Below are positions 1-6,303 of a DNA stretch of 6,994 nt, one piece after another; position 1 is the stretch's first letter, and each line of letters opens with the position of its first letter. Origin of the DNA: an uncultured Flavobacteriales bacterium (GTDB lineage Bacteria; Bacteroidota; Bacteroidia; CAIKAF01); contig CALEWF010000122.1 of assembly GCA_937925455.1 (NCBI GenBank), positions 1-6,994 of the forward strand, read 5' to 3'. The notes below the pieces were generated by a model that saw nothing but the letters and a program-made list of their open reading frames with translations, did no database searches and was not told the DNA's origin. Position numbers and translations under genes: made by a program.

Positions 1-14
1 GACACACCAACTGG

Positions 15-145
15 TGCTAACATCACATATATCCAATGGCGGGGGATGTGGAAATTTGAACCATCCTGCCCCGCATAAAAGTTTGTAGTGGTTGAAAAGG
101 AAGTACCCCGCAAACCGCCACTGGCCATATGTGCGACCGTTGTGC
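15..145. repeat. Long imperfect inverted repeat (hairpin element, attC-like or MITE-like)
   Basis: This gene-free stretch has two arms that pair. Bases 24-41 oppose 116-133 with 15 of 18 positions complementary: CACATAT/ATATGTG, a 2-base mismatch, CCA/TGG, one mismatch, TGGCG/CGCCA. Further in, GGGG at 42-45 can pair with CCCC at 69-72 or 106-109. Further out, AAC at 19-21 opposes GTT at 139-141. TGCTAA occurs at 15-20 and again at 150-155, just outside the right arm. The size (about 130 bases), the opposed AAC/GTT and the mismatch-interrupted arms recall integron attC sites, but the outer 7-mers do not match the RYYYAAC/GTTRRRY consensus. A dispersed Bacteroidota hairpin repeat or MITE-like element is at least as likely. 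The outer ends are approximate. Confidence 0.5.
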
Positions 146-178
146 CGCATGCTAAGAAAACAAATCATCGCTTGACAG

Positions 179-760
179 ATGGATAAAATTCAAATATTAA
201 AATCAAGTATAGAACCCATCGTTTCTTTAACTGAAGCAGAATTACAAACGTTCTGTGATGCTTTTAACATCAAAAGGATGAAAAAGAATGATTATTTCTT
301 AAAAGAAGAGCAGATTTGCGATTTTATAGGTTTACTAAGTAAAGGTGTTATGATATACACCAGAACTATTGAGAATGGAGATGAGGTTACCGTTCACTTT
401 GCCTTTGAGGGCGAATGGGTAAACAATAATGTGAGTCGGCTAAGCAATTCTCCTTCAAACATCAACATTAAAGCAATTGATGAATCAGAAATACTTGTCA
501 TTAAACAAAAAGACATAGAAGATTTATACTTAAAAATCCCCAAAATAGAAAGATTGGGAAGGATATTAACTGAAAGAACTTTTGTGAAGTTTGTTCAACA
601 AACATTAGAATTTCAAACACTTTCAGCAAAGGAGCGTTATGAAAACCTCCTGAAAAGCCATCCGGAAATATTTCAAAAAGTACAATTGTACCATATTGCC
701 AATTACCTTGGCATTGCACCCAAATCATTGAGCCGAATTCGGAAAGAATTATTCGACTAA
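179..760 (+). CDS. Crp/Fnr-family transcriptional regulator
   Basis: A one-component DNA-binding regulator of 193 residues, slightly shorter than E. coli CRP. An N-terminal cyclic-nucleotide-binding-type beta-roll spans about residues 15-115, with GLLSKGVMIYTR and the EGEW turn at 77-80. A long dimerisation helix follows at about 115-150. A C-terminal helix-turn-helix lies at about 170-191 (IANYLGIAPKSLSRIRKEL), a form common in Bacteroidota Crp proteins. The phosphate-binding-cassette region (about 78-95) lacks the RS pair that holds cAMP in CRP. There are only two cysteines (26 and 47), so neither cAMP binding nor an FNR-type Fe-S cluster is supported and the signal is unknown. The start is well fixed: an in-frame TGA lies at 173-175. 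No Shine-Dalgarno site or clear promoter is seen upstream. It lies 82 bases before the next gene, on the same strand, so it is the natural candidate regulator of the operon beginning at 843. That role is inferred. Confidence 0.9.
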   Translation: MDKIQILKSSIEPIVSLTEAELQTFCDAFNIKRMKKNDYFLKEEQICDFIGLLSKGVMIYTRTIENGDEVTVHFAFEGEWVNNNVSRLSNSPSNINIKAIDESEILVIKQKDIEDLYLKIPKIERLGRILTERTFVKFVQQTLEFQTLSAKERYENLLKSHPEIFQKVQLYHIANYLGIAPKSLSRIRKELFD

Positions 761-780
761 AATTATTTGGTAACATTTGT

Positions 781-802
781 GGAGCAATCGGCCAGATTCT
801 CC
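781..802. promoter_or_regulatory. Imperfect dyad, candidate operator
   Basis: A 22-base interrupted palindrome: GGAG and AATC on the left (one C bulged between them) pair with GATT and CTCC on the right around GGCCA. It ends five bases before the -7 box at 807, so a bound protein would block or contact RNA polymerase. The neighbouring Crp/Fnr regulator is the obvious candidate, but the half-sites do not resemble the known CRP (TGTGA) or FNR (TTGAT) half-sites. As RNA it could form a short hairpin, but no U-tract follows directly, so a terminator for the regulator gene is less likely. Confidence 0.35.
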
Positions 803-806
803 AGCC

Positions 807-814
807 TACTTTTG
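807..814 (+). promoter_or_regulatory. Bacteroidota-type -7 promoter element
   Basis: TACTTTTG fits the TAnnTTTG -7 consensus of the Bacteroidota primary sigma factor. It lies 28 bases before the ATG at 843, leaving a short leader with transcription expected to start near 820. The matching -33 element is weak: the nearest TTTG (776-779) is 27 bases upstream, longer than the usual spacing of about 20, which would suit an activated or regulated promoter. It is the best promoter candidate for the eight genes from 843 to 6817. Confidence 0.55.
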
Positions 815-842
815 TATCATAAATTTTTAAAACTTTTATGAT

Positions 843-1448
843 ATGAAAACAAAACTCTTTTTGGTTGCTGCATTCATAATAATTGCAACAACAATTCAAG
901 CGCAGTCCGATTCAACTAAGGGCTCATTTTTTAACCCAATTCCCCGAAACTACGAAGTAAAGCAAGCATTTGAGGTGGAAAGCCTTTTCCCTATGTTTAT
1001 TACAGGGGGTTACCATGTAGGACTAGGCTACCGCTACGACAAATTCAGAGTCAGGGTAAGTTTGATAAACGGTGGAACTTACGACGCCGAACCCGCTGGA
1101 ACAAAAAATTCGTCCCCTGAATTTAAAAGATACTACAAAACTTCTCCCGGTTTGTTTCTTGGTTACAATGTTTGGAAGAATCTTGAAGTGTATTCATACC
1201 TTGAACTACATACTTTTGAGATTGAGCAAAAAAGTACCGGCATAAAAAAGGATATTCATAGCACTGATATTGGTGGCGGAATTAGCTACCAGTTTTTCTT
1301 TGGTCGTCATATCTATCTTCAACCCGGCTTTCATATTTATTTGAGGGGCGATAATAGCACAGATTTTAACGGAACTACTTACAACATCCCCAATGTTGAC
1401 CTTGCCCCGGTTATTCGTATCGGGTATCGTATTTGGAGCAAATACTAA
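843..1448 (+). CDS. Secreted outer-membrane beta-barrel-like protein (first gene of operon)
   Basis: A 201-residue protein with a clear Sec signal peptide: MKTK, a hydrophobic core at 5-18, and probable cleavage after IQA at residue 20. The mature part is rich in short alternating hydrophobic/aromatic strands separated by polar turns (GGYHVGLGYRYDKFRVRVSL, LFLGYNVWKNLEVYSYLEL, GGGISYQFFFGRHIYLQPGF) and ends in an amphipathic strand with a terminal Tyr, as small outer-membrane barrels do. About eight strands look possible. I recognise no specific family, so the substrate or role is unknown. An in-frame TAA at 828-830 fixes the start to the ATG at 843. It follows the -7 box and dyad, and the next gene begins 23 bases after its stop, which makes it the promoter-proximal member of the operon. 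Confidence 0.75.
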   Translation: MKTKLFLVAAFIIIATTIQAQSDSTKGSFFNPIPRNYEVKQAFEVESLFPMFITGGYHVGLGYRYDKFRVRVSLINGGTYDAEPAGTKNSSPEFKRYYKTSPGLFLGYNVWKNLEVYSYLELHTFEIEQKSTGIKKDIHSTDIGGGISYQFFFGRHIYLQPGFHIYLRGDNSTDFNGTTYNIPNVDLAPVIRIGYRIWSKY

Positions 1449-1471
1449 AAACTTACCCTAAAAATTGACAA

Positions 1472-2563
1472 ATGAAAAAAATAATTCACTTAGCAACATT
1501 TGCTGTAACAGCGATGATTTTTACATCATGTGCAAGTTGTGCAAGCAAAGAAATAGATAATACCATGAAAGATAAAAATGATATGTACAAAATCCTGTAT
1601 TATGCTTCGCTGGCGGGGAGTTCACACAATTCTCAACCTTGGAAAGCAGAAGTGTATCCCGACGATTCAATACTCGTATTTGCTGATTTATCAAGACTTC
1701 TCAACGTTGTTGACCCCAAGGGTATAGAGCTATATATTTCGGTGGGTGCATTTATTGAAAACCTGAATATTGCAGCAAATGCTTTGGGGTACGATACTGA
1801 AATAATCGTAAACGATGCTGCAATAAATCCATCGCATCTGGTTGCAAGCATCAAGCTGACAAAAAACAATTTAGCCCAAAATATAGAGCTTTTGAAAGAA
1901 TTGGAACTTCGTACAACGCTCAGAATACCTTTCGATACCTTGCCAATTAAAACAAAGGATTGGGAAAAATTAGTTTCCATTACCCCAGGTAATATCAACT
2001 TTATACCATCCAATTCACCTGACGGAAAATTTATTGCGAAAAAGGAATTGGAAGCATACACCATACAGGCGTATCAGAAAGAGGCTCAAGATGAACTTGC
2101 TTCGTGGATGCGTTTTTCTAACAAGGATGTTAACTCCAAACGCGATGGAATTACTCCGGCAGGAATGGGTATTAAAGGCATTGCAGGTTTTATGGTGCGC
2201 AATTTTATGAAACCGGAAGATTCAAAAAAAGAATCATTCGTAAAATCGGGAGTGGATAAAACGCAGAAACAGGTTGAAAACTGTGGCGGCTGGATTATCA
2301 TCTCTACCGAAAAAGATGATGTAAGTGAATGGATAAATATTGGCCGGATGTATGAACGTTTAAACATTCATTGTAGCTCGTTGAATATCGGATTTCATCC
2401 AATGAACCAGATTATTGAAGTTGCCCCAATTTATCAGGAAGTTAAAAACAAGATAGCACCGGGTAGAGAAATCAGGTTTGTTGCAAGAATTGGGTACGTA
2501 GATGAGTATCCGGCACCGGTAAGCAAGCGCAGGGCAGTAGAAGATTTTACGGTTTTCAAATAA
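1472..2563 (+). CDS. Acg-family nitroreductase-fold flavoprotein with lipoprotein signal
   Basis: 363 residues. The family is recognised from the Acg-type start motif AGSSHNSQPW (residues 48-57; the usual form is like APSSHNTQPW), the segment DPKGIELYISVGAFIENLNIAANALG (the family's DPxGRE...SCGAALxNL equivalent, here without the Cys), the middle DGITPAGMGIKG, and the C-terminal GGWIIISTEKDD and SSLNIGFHPMNQ region. Acg (Rv2032 of Mycobacterium tuberculosis, about 330 residues) has a doubled nitroreductase fold that binds FMN. Published work on the family suggested a closed site and possible FMN storage rather than ordinary nitroreductase activity. The N-terminus is unusual: a hydrophobic segment ending FTSC (Cys20) looks like a lipobox, predicting a membrane-anchored extracytoplasmic protein. 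A second in-frame ATG at 1565 (Met32) would give a cytosolic form. An in-frame TGA at 1466-1468 excludes a longer product. The next gene follows after 19 bases. Confidence 0.85.
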   Translation: MKKIIHLATFAVTAMIFTSCASCASKEIDNTMKDKNDMYKILYYASLAGSSHNSQPWKAEVYPDDSILVFADLSRLLNVVDPKGIELYISVGAFIENLNIAANALGYDTEIIVNDAAINPSHLVASIKLTKNNLAQNIELLKELELRTTLRIPFDTLPIKTKDWEKLVSITPGNINFIPSNSPDGKFIAKKELEAYTIQAYQKEAQDELASWMRFSNKDVNSKRDGITPAGMGIKGIAGFMVRNFMKPEDSKKESFVKSGVDKTQKQVENCGGWIIISTEKDDVSEWINIGRMYERLNIHCSSLNIGFHPMNQIIEVAPIYQEVKNKIAPGREIRFVARIGYVDEYPAPVSKRRAVEDFTVFK

Positions 2564-2582
2564 TTGCAAAACGTTGATAGAA

Positions 2583-3269
2583 ATGAAAACACAAATTATT
2601 GCTAAACTTATTATTGCCTCCCTGATTTTTATGCTGTCTTGCTCAACTTTGGAGCAATCATTATCGGAAAAGAAAACGAATATTTCAGTTCAGGTGGGAG
2701 TCAATAAAGGCGGTATTACCGAAAATACCGACATGAGCGTGGTGCCTGGGGTAAAAGTTCCGTCGGAAGCAACGGTTGATGCATTTACTGGGGCTACACA
2801 AACTGGTTTTAACGGCGGTGTACATATTAACCATCGCTTAAAAAAGAATCAGGTGGAAACCGGTTTGGATTACATGTACAATTTTCAGAAATTCAATTAC
2901 ATTGATGTTGGAAATCACTACATAGGGGTGAGAGAACTGCATGTTTCGCAATTCATGATTCCCTTAACCTATAATTTTAATTTTCCAAAAGCCGGAATAC
3001 AGTTTAAAGTAGGATTTGTAGGTCAGTTCAATATTGTTTCAGGAAAAGGAACCGGTATATTGCCCGATTATTCAATAAAACCTTTTTCAGCCGGGCCTTC
3101 TTTAGGCATTTCATTCCTTCCATTTCGATTGGGTACTGGCGTCAGGTTAGGAATGTATTGCGATATCTACCGTGGGAGCCAAATTTATAAAGACTTTTAT
3201 AATATAGCTGAATATGAAATACCGGGTTCAAGCTTTATAAAATTTGGTTTGAAGTATCAATTTCATTAA
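2583..3269 (+). CDS. Barrel-like outer-membrane lipoprotein
   Basis: 228 residues from the ATG at 2583. An in-frame TTG at 2574 would add three residues but is less likely, because from 2583 the product has a normal signal: MKTQ, a hydrophobic core, then FMLSC with Cys20 as probable lipidated residue. The mature part resembles a small outer-membrane beta-barrel of the porin/OmpW-like type: repeated amphipathic strands (VNKGGITENTD, FNGGVHINHRLKKNQVETGL, FMIPLTYNFNF, IQFKVGFVGQFNIVSG, LGTGVRLGMYCDIYRG) and a final strand FIKFGLKYQFH. A barrel carrying a lipid anchor is unusual; alternatively Cys20 is chance and the signal is cut by signal peptidase I. No specific family or substrate is recognised. 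It sits 19 bases after the Acg-like gene and 12 bases before the next lipoprotein gene. Confidence 0.75.
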   Translation: MKTQIIAKLIIASLIFMLSCSTLEQSLSEKKTNISVQVGVNKGGITENTDMSVVPGVKVPSEATVDAFTGATQTGFNGGVHINHRLKKNQVETGLDYMYNFQKFNYIDVGNHYIGVRELHVSQFMIPLTYNFNFPKAGIQFKVGFVGQFNIVSGKGTGILPDYSIKPFSAGPSLGISFLPFRLGTGVRLGMYCDIYRGSQIYKDFYNIAEYEIPGSSFIKFGLKYQFH

Positions 3270-3275
3270 GGAAGG
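3270..3275 (+). promoter_or_regulatory. Shine-Dalgarno-like site
   Basis: GGAAGG directly after the upstream stop codon and six bases before the ATG at 3282. It is the only well-placed purine-rich Shine-Dalgarno-like site among the genes here, most of which have none, as is common in Bacteroidota. It supports the start at 3282. Confidence 0.4.
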
Positions 3276-3281
3276 AAAATC

Positions 3282-4139
3282 ATGAAAACTTTATTTAACA
3301 GACAAGGTAAGATTTTAATTTTATTTCTAACATTTATGGCAACAATTACATCATGTACAACATCGAAGAAGGTGTTTCAGATTAAAAAGACCGAAGAATT
3401 TGCTACACAGCCGTTACAGCCGGAAAGCATATTAACCAAAGTGGAAACTGCTCATTTGCCTGCTTGTGTACAAAAATATCTTGAATATACAGGAGCAATT
3501 GGTAAGAGTAAAATCCAGAATTTGTGCATTGAATTTGATGCCGGGATGTACAGAAAACCCAATGATAAACCTATGAAATCGTATTCTGTTCAGTACAATT
3601 TTTATACTGACTACACCCGTTTGTTTCTGATGAAAGCCGGCAAAATGGGCATACCGTTTCGTGCTTTGCATATCTACAAAAACCATGAGGCTATTTTTCA
3701 GGTAAAAGTGGCAGAACTTTTTAAAGTAGTAGATGTAAAGGGGGAAGAACTTACAAAAGCAGAAACCGTTACCCTCCTGAACGATATGTGCATTTTTGCT
3801 CCGGGAGCCCTTGTTGATAAACGGTTAACATGGACTGAAATTGATTCGCTTTCAACAAAAGTTACGCTTACCAATGGGAAATACATTGTTTCGGCAGTAC
3901 TTTATTTTAACGAAGCGGGAGAATTAATAAATTTTGTTTCGGACGACAGGGCTGCTTTGCAGGACGATGGAACTATGAAAGTAGTGCGGTGGACAACCCC
4001 GATTTCCGATTACAAAGAATTTGAAGGAAGAAGGATTCCAACATCAGGCAAAACAATCTGGAATTATCCGGAAGGCGATTTTACTTATGGCGTTTTTAAA
4101 TTACGGAGTATTAAGTATAACCTGCAACCACAAAATTAA
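3282..4139 (+). CDS. DUF6544-like lipoprotein
   Basis: 285 residues. A lipoprotein signal is plain: KILILFLTFMATITSC, with a canonical ITSC lipobox and Cys25. The body fits the DUF6544 family (older name DUF6920), known only as a conserved protein of unknown function. Family-like features are LPACVQKYLEYTGAIG (residues 59-74), a strand-rich middle with FYTDYTRLFLMKAGKMGIPFRALH, the helix ETVTLLNDMCIFAPGALVDKRLTW, and the C-terminal part with VVRWTTPISDYKEF and GRRIPTSGKTIWNYPEG. The fold is expected to be a cup or barrel of antiparallel strands, like other periplasmic lipid-handling or carrier lipoproteins, but no ligand is known. The next gene's ATG is only three bases after its stop and in the same frame, so translation of the two is probably coupled. 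Membrane anchoring on the extracytoplasmic side is expected. Confidence 0.75.
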   Translation: MKTLFNRQGKILILFLTFMATITSCTTSKKVFQIKKTEEFATQPLQPESILTKVETAHLPACVQKYLEYTGAIGKSKIQNLCIEFDAGMYRKPNDKPMKSYSVQYNFYTDYTRLFLMKAGKMGIPFRALHIYKNHEAIFQVKVAELFKVVDVKGEELTKAETVTLLNDMCIFAPGALVDKRLTWTEIDSLSTKVTLTNGKYIVSAVLYFNEAGELINFVSDDRAALQDDGTMKVVRWTTPISDYKEFEGRRIPTSGKTIWNYPEGDFTYGVFKLRSIKYNLQPQN

Positions 4140-4142
4140 AGG

Positions 4143-5216
4143 ATGGAAAACAGAACAATTAATACTATAAAAACATACAAGAAAATCATTATCTACTATT
4201 TCTCAGGTACCGGTAATGCAAAAAATGTTGCTTTATGGTTTTCGCAGGTTGCCATTGAAAACGGTACAGAATGCCAAATAATCAATATTGCTCAAATTGA
4301 CAGGCGTTCAATTGCGCAACCCGAGCCCGGTGCTCTGGTAGTATTCATATCACCAATTCACGGGTTTAATTACCCTCCCATTATGCTGAATTTCATCTTT
4401 AACTTTCCTAAAGGTAAAAACAAGGTGGTGCTGATGAATACCCGTGCAGGAATGTTGATAGGAAAATTCATAACTCCAGGGTTGACAGGAATAGCTTTTT
4501 ACCTGTCAGCGTTTATTCTGTTCCTGAAAGGTTTCTCAATTAAAGCCATTATGCCTGTGGATATGCCTTCCAACTGGATATCACTTCATCCCGGTCTTAA
4601 TGTAAGAACCGTGAAATATCTGCATCAAAGGAACAAGGAAAGAGTGGAAGTTTTTACCCGAAAAATAATTCAAGGGAAACATCATTTTAAAGCATTGATT
4701 GAAATCTACGACCTGCTTCTTGCACCCATTGCATTGGGCTATTTTGTAGCCGGTCGTTTCTTTCTTGCGAAAACATTTTATGCTTCAGGCGACTGCAACA
4801 ACTGCGATTTGTGCATAAAATCCTGCCCTGTAAAAGCAATTAAAAAGGTTGACAACCGCCCATTCTGGACATTCAACTGCGAAAGTTGTATGCAGTGCAT
4901 GAGTAATTGCCCTAAAAAAGCCATCGAAACCGGACACGGATATATCGCGGCGTTTGTCTTTGTATTCAATGCGATAATACTGGTTGCTTTCTATAAATTC
5001 TTCAATAACTATTTTATTCCTATCGAAAATACTTTTTTAAAAGTTGTTGTCGAATCGGTTCTTTCCATTGTATTTATTGGAATCTGGTACAGGCTTGTAC
5101 ATTGGCTGCTTAGTATAAGGATAGTTGAGCGGATAATTGTTTTCACATCATTAACTAAATACAAGTGGTGGGGCCGGCGATATAAAGCTTTGAAAGAGGC
5201 TGAATATAAGAATTGA
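4143..5216 (+). CDS. Membrane flavodoxin-2[4Fe-4S] ferredoxin fusion (EFR1-like)
   Basis: 357 residues. The N-terminal flavodoxin-like domain (about 13-135) begins with the strand KKIIIYYFSGTGN. FSGTGN (20-25) is the FMN-phosphate loop, and SPIHGFNYPP and MNTRAGM are further loops of EFR1-type proteins. A hydrophobic stretch at about 109-130 may contact the membrane. The bacterial ferredoxin domain carries two complete [4Fe-4S] motifs: Cys218, 221, 224, 228 and Cys246, 249, 252, 256, each CxxCxxCxxxC-P. After it come two predicted transmembrane helices (about 268-288 and 300-323) and a basic tail with Arg and Lys. Typical EFR1 proteins are shorter, near 260 residues, and soluble, so the membrane extension is notable. 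Likely role: one-electron transfer between cytosolic donors and a membrane or envelope acceptor; the partners are unknown. It starts three bases after the DUF6544-like gene. The barrel-like gene follows after 32 bases. Confidence 0.88.
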   Translation: MENRTINTIKTYKKIIIYYFSGTGNAKNVALWFSQVAIENGTECQIINIAQIDRRSIAQPEPGALVVFISPIHGFNYPPIMLNFIFNFPKGKNKVVLMNTRAGMLIGKFITPGLTGIAFYLSAFILFLKGFSIKAIMPVDMPSNWISLHPGLNVRTVKYLHQRNKERVEVFTRKIIQGKHHFKALIEIYDLLLAPIALGYFVAGRFFLAKTFYASGDCNNCDLCIKSCPVKAIKKVDNRPFWTFNCESCMQCMSNCPKKAIETGHGYIAAFVFVFNAIILVAFYKFFNNYFIPIENTFLKVVVESVLSIVFIGIWYRLVHWLLSIRIVERIIVFTSLTKYKWWGRRYKALKEAEYKN

Positions 5217-5248
5217 TTTTTAAAGAAACTAAAGTATAATTGAAAACC

Positions 5249-5857
5249 ATGAAAACAATAAGAACCATCGTATTTTTTATCTCTATTCTTTTTACATTGA
5301 ATACATTAGCGCAGGTATCGGTTACGGCACCGGAGAAAAGCCCCGGTAAGGTTCTGCTCAATGGCTCTATTGGTGCCGGCACTTTTGCAGCTGGCGAAAA
5401 TATGGGCGGTTCCGCCTTTTTGGGCAGCTCGTTATCAGCCGATTGGATGCCAAACGCGAAAACCGGTCTTACATACGGACTTGAAACAGTTATATTAGCA
5501 GGTGAAACGCAAGGCACCATCATTTATGGCATTCCGGCAATACTTCGCTTGGGTTGGCATATACCCGTTATCACGAATGAGAAAATTGATTTTTTTGTTT
5601 TGGTAAAAACCGGTTGGGGATTCGGAATTTGGGGTTCTAAACTCGAAAAAGGCGCTAAATCAAATGGTGCAGTTGGCGGTCTTAATTTTGGTGCAATATA
5701 TTCTTTAACCCAAAATTTAGGCGTGTATTCAGAACTTGGATATACCTATTATGGCTTAGCCCGTAGCAGCAATCATCCCGAATATCCATTAGGCTACGGC
5801 AGCGGAAAACTATATACGTCAATTGGACTTTCGTTAAAATTTGGCAATCATAAATAA
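5249..5857 (+). CDS. Secreted outer-membrane beta-barrel-like protein (second)
   Basis: 202 residues from the ATG at 5249. A TTG at 5240 would extend it by three residues (MKT before MKT), but the ATG gives a standard signal peptide: MKTIRT, hydrophobic core FFISILFTLNTLA, cleavage near LAQ at about residue 20. The mature part is Gly- and aromatic-rich with alternating strands typical of a small outer-membrane barrel: VLLNGSIGAGTFAAGENMGG, GLTYGLETVILAG, IPAILRLGWHIPV, IDFFVLVKTGWGFGIWG, GVYSELGYTYYGLA, LYTSIGLSLKFG. It ends in a polar tail (NHK). Its overall plan resembles the gene at 843, but no strong sequence relation was seen. The function is unknown; a pore or surface scaffold is possible. 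The following OsmC-family gene starts two bases after its stop, so the two are probably cotranslated. Confidence 0.75.
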   Translation: MKTIRTIVFFISILFTLNTLAQVSVTAPEKSPGKVLLNGSIGAGTFAAGENMGGSAFLGSSLSADWMPNAKTGLTYGLETVILAGETQGTIIYGIPAILRLGWHIPVITNEKIDFFVLVKTGWGFGIWGSKLEKGAKSNGAVGGLNFGAIYSLTQNLGVYSELGYTYYGLARSSNHPEYPLGYGSGKLYTSIGLSLKFGNHK

Positions 5858-5859
5858 AA

Positions 5860-6303
5860 ATGTGCAACATGAATACAGACAAATCAAAAACATTAACAGC
5901 TTCTATTAAACTGTTGAACGAAAAACTTCATTTTGAAGGGAACGTTGAAGGAAATACTCCAATATCCATTGATTATACGCCACCGCTTGGCGATAATTTG
6001 GGCTATACCTCTTTAGAGTTATTCCTTTTGAGTTTATCTTCCTGTGCAGGAAGTGCTATTCTCGTATTGTTAAGAAAGATGAATAAGCAGATTGATCAAT
6101 TTGAAATCGCTTCTATAGGGAACAGAAAAGAAAATCATCCAACAGGTTTTTCTTCAATAACTCTTCACGTTAATATTAAAGCAAAAGACCTGAATAAAAA
6201 CGAAATGGAAAAAGTGATTGAAATGATTGAATCCATTTGTCCGGTATTATCCATGCTTGATAAGAACATTAGTACAACCATTAATTTTAGTATAGATGAA
6301 TAA
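5860..6303 (+). CDS. OsmC/Ohr-family protein (YhfA-like)
   Basis: 147 residues, close to the usual OsmC length. The OsmC signature is present: YTPPLGDNLGYTSLELFLLSLSSCAGSAI with Glu53 and Cys62, a long central helix (VLLRKMNKQID), strands of the C-terminal half (SITLHVNIKAKD), and ESICPVLSML with Cys127. Cys62 and Cys127 correspond to the reactive and resolving cysteines by which OsmC/Ohr proteins reduce organic hydroperoxides. The sequence is nearer the YhfA-like branch than Ohr, so its true substrate is uncertain. It has no signal peptide, so it is cytosolic. The ATG at 5860 is two bases after the preceding stop; the ATG at 5869 (Met4) is an alternative start. The next gene overlaps its end by eight bases. 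Both genes are likely part of the upstream operon, placing a thiol peroxidase-like activity beside the redox genes. Confidence 0.88.
   Translation: MCNMNTDKSKTLTASIKLLNEKLHFEGNVEGNTPISIDYTPPLGDNLGYTSLELFLLSLSSCAGSAILVLLRKMNKQIDQFEIASIGNRKENHPTGFSSITLHVNIKAKDLNKNEMEKVIEMIESICPVLSMLDKNISTTINFSIDE

Noticed and set aside
5..16. Perfect short palindrome CACCA-AC-TGGTG at the left edge
   Set aside because: Five-base arms occur by chance; it lies outside the main hairpin and has no context.
501..899. Open frame of 132 codons on the - strand across the regulator's end
   Set aside because: It is antisense to the well-supported Crp/Fnr gene, matches no family and has no promoter or start signal.
2574..2582. 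TTG start adding three residues to the barrel-like lipoprotein
   Set aside because: The ATG at 2583 gives a standard lipoprotein signal (MKTQ..., FMLSC); the extension would put an acidic residue before it.
4137..4143. Fusion or readthrough between the DUF6544-like and EFR1-like genes, which share a frame with one stop between
   Set aside because: The upstream product is a complete lipoprotein and the downstream one starts with a normal flavodoxin strand; close spacing explains it.
5240..5248. TTG start adding three residues to the second secreted barrel-like protein
   Set aside because: The ATG at 5249 starts a normal signal peptide and there is no reason to prefer TTG.
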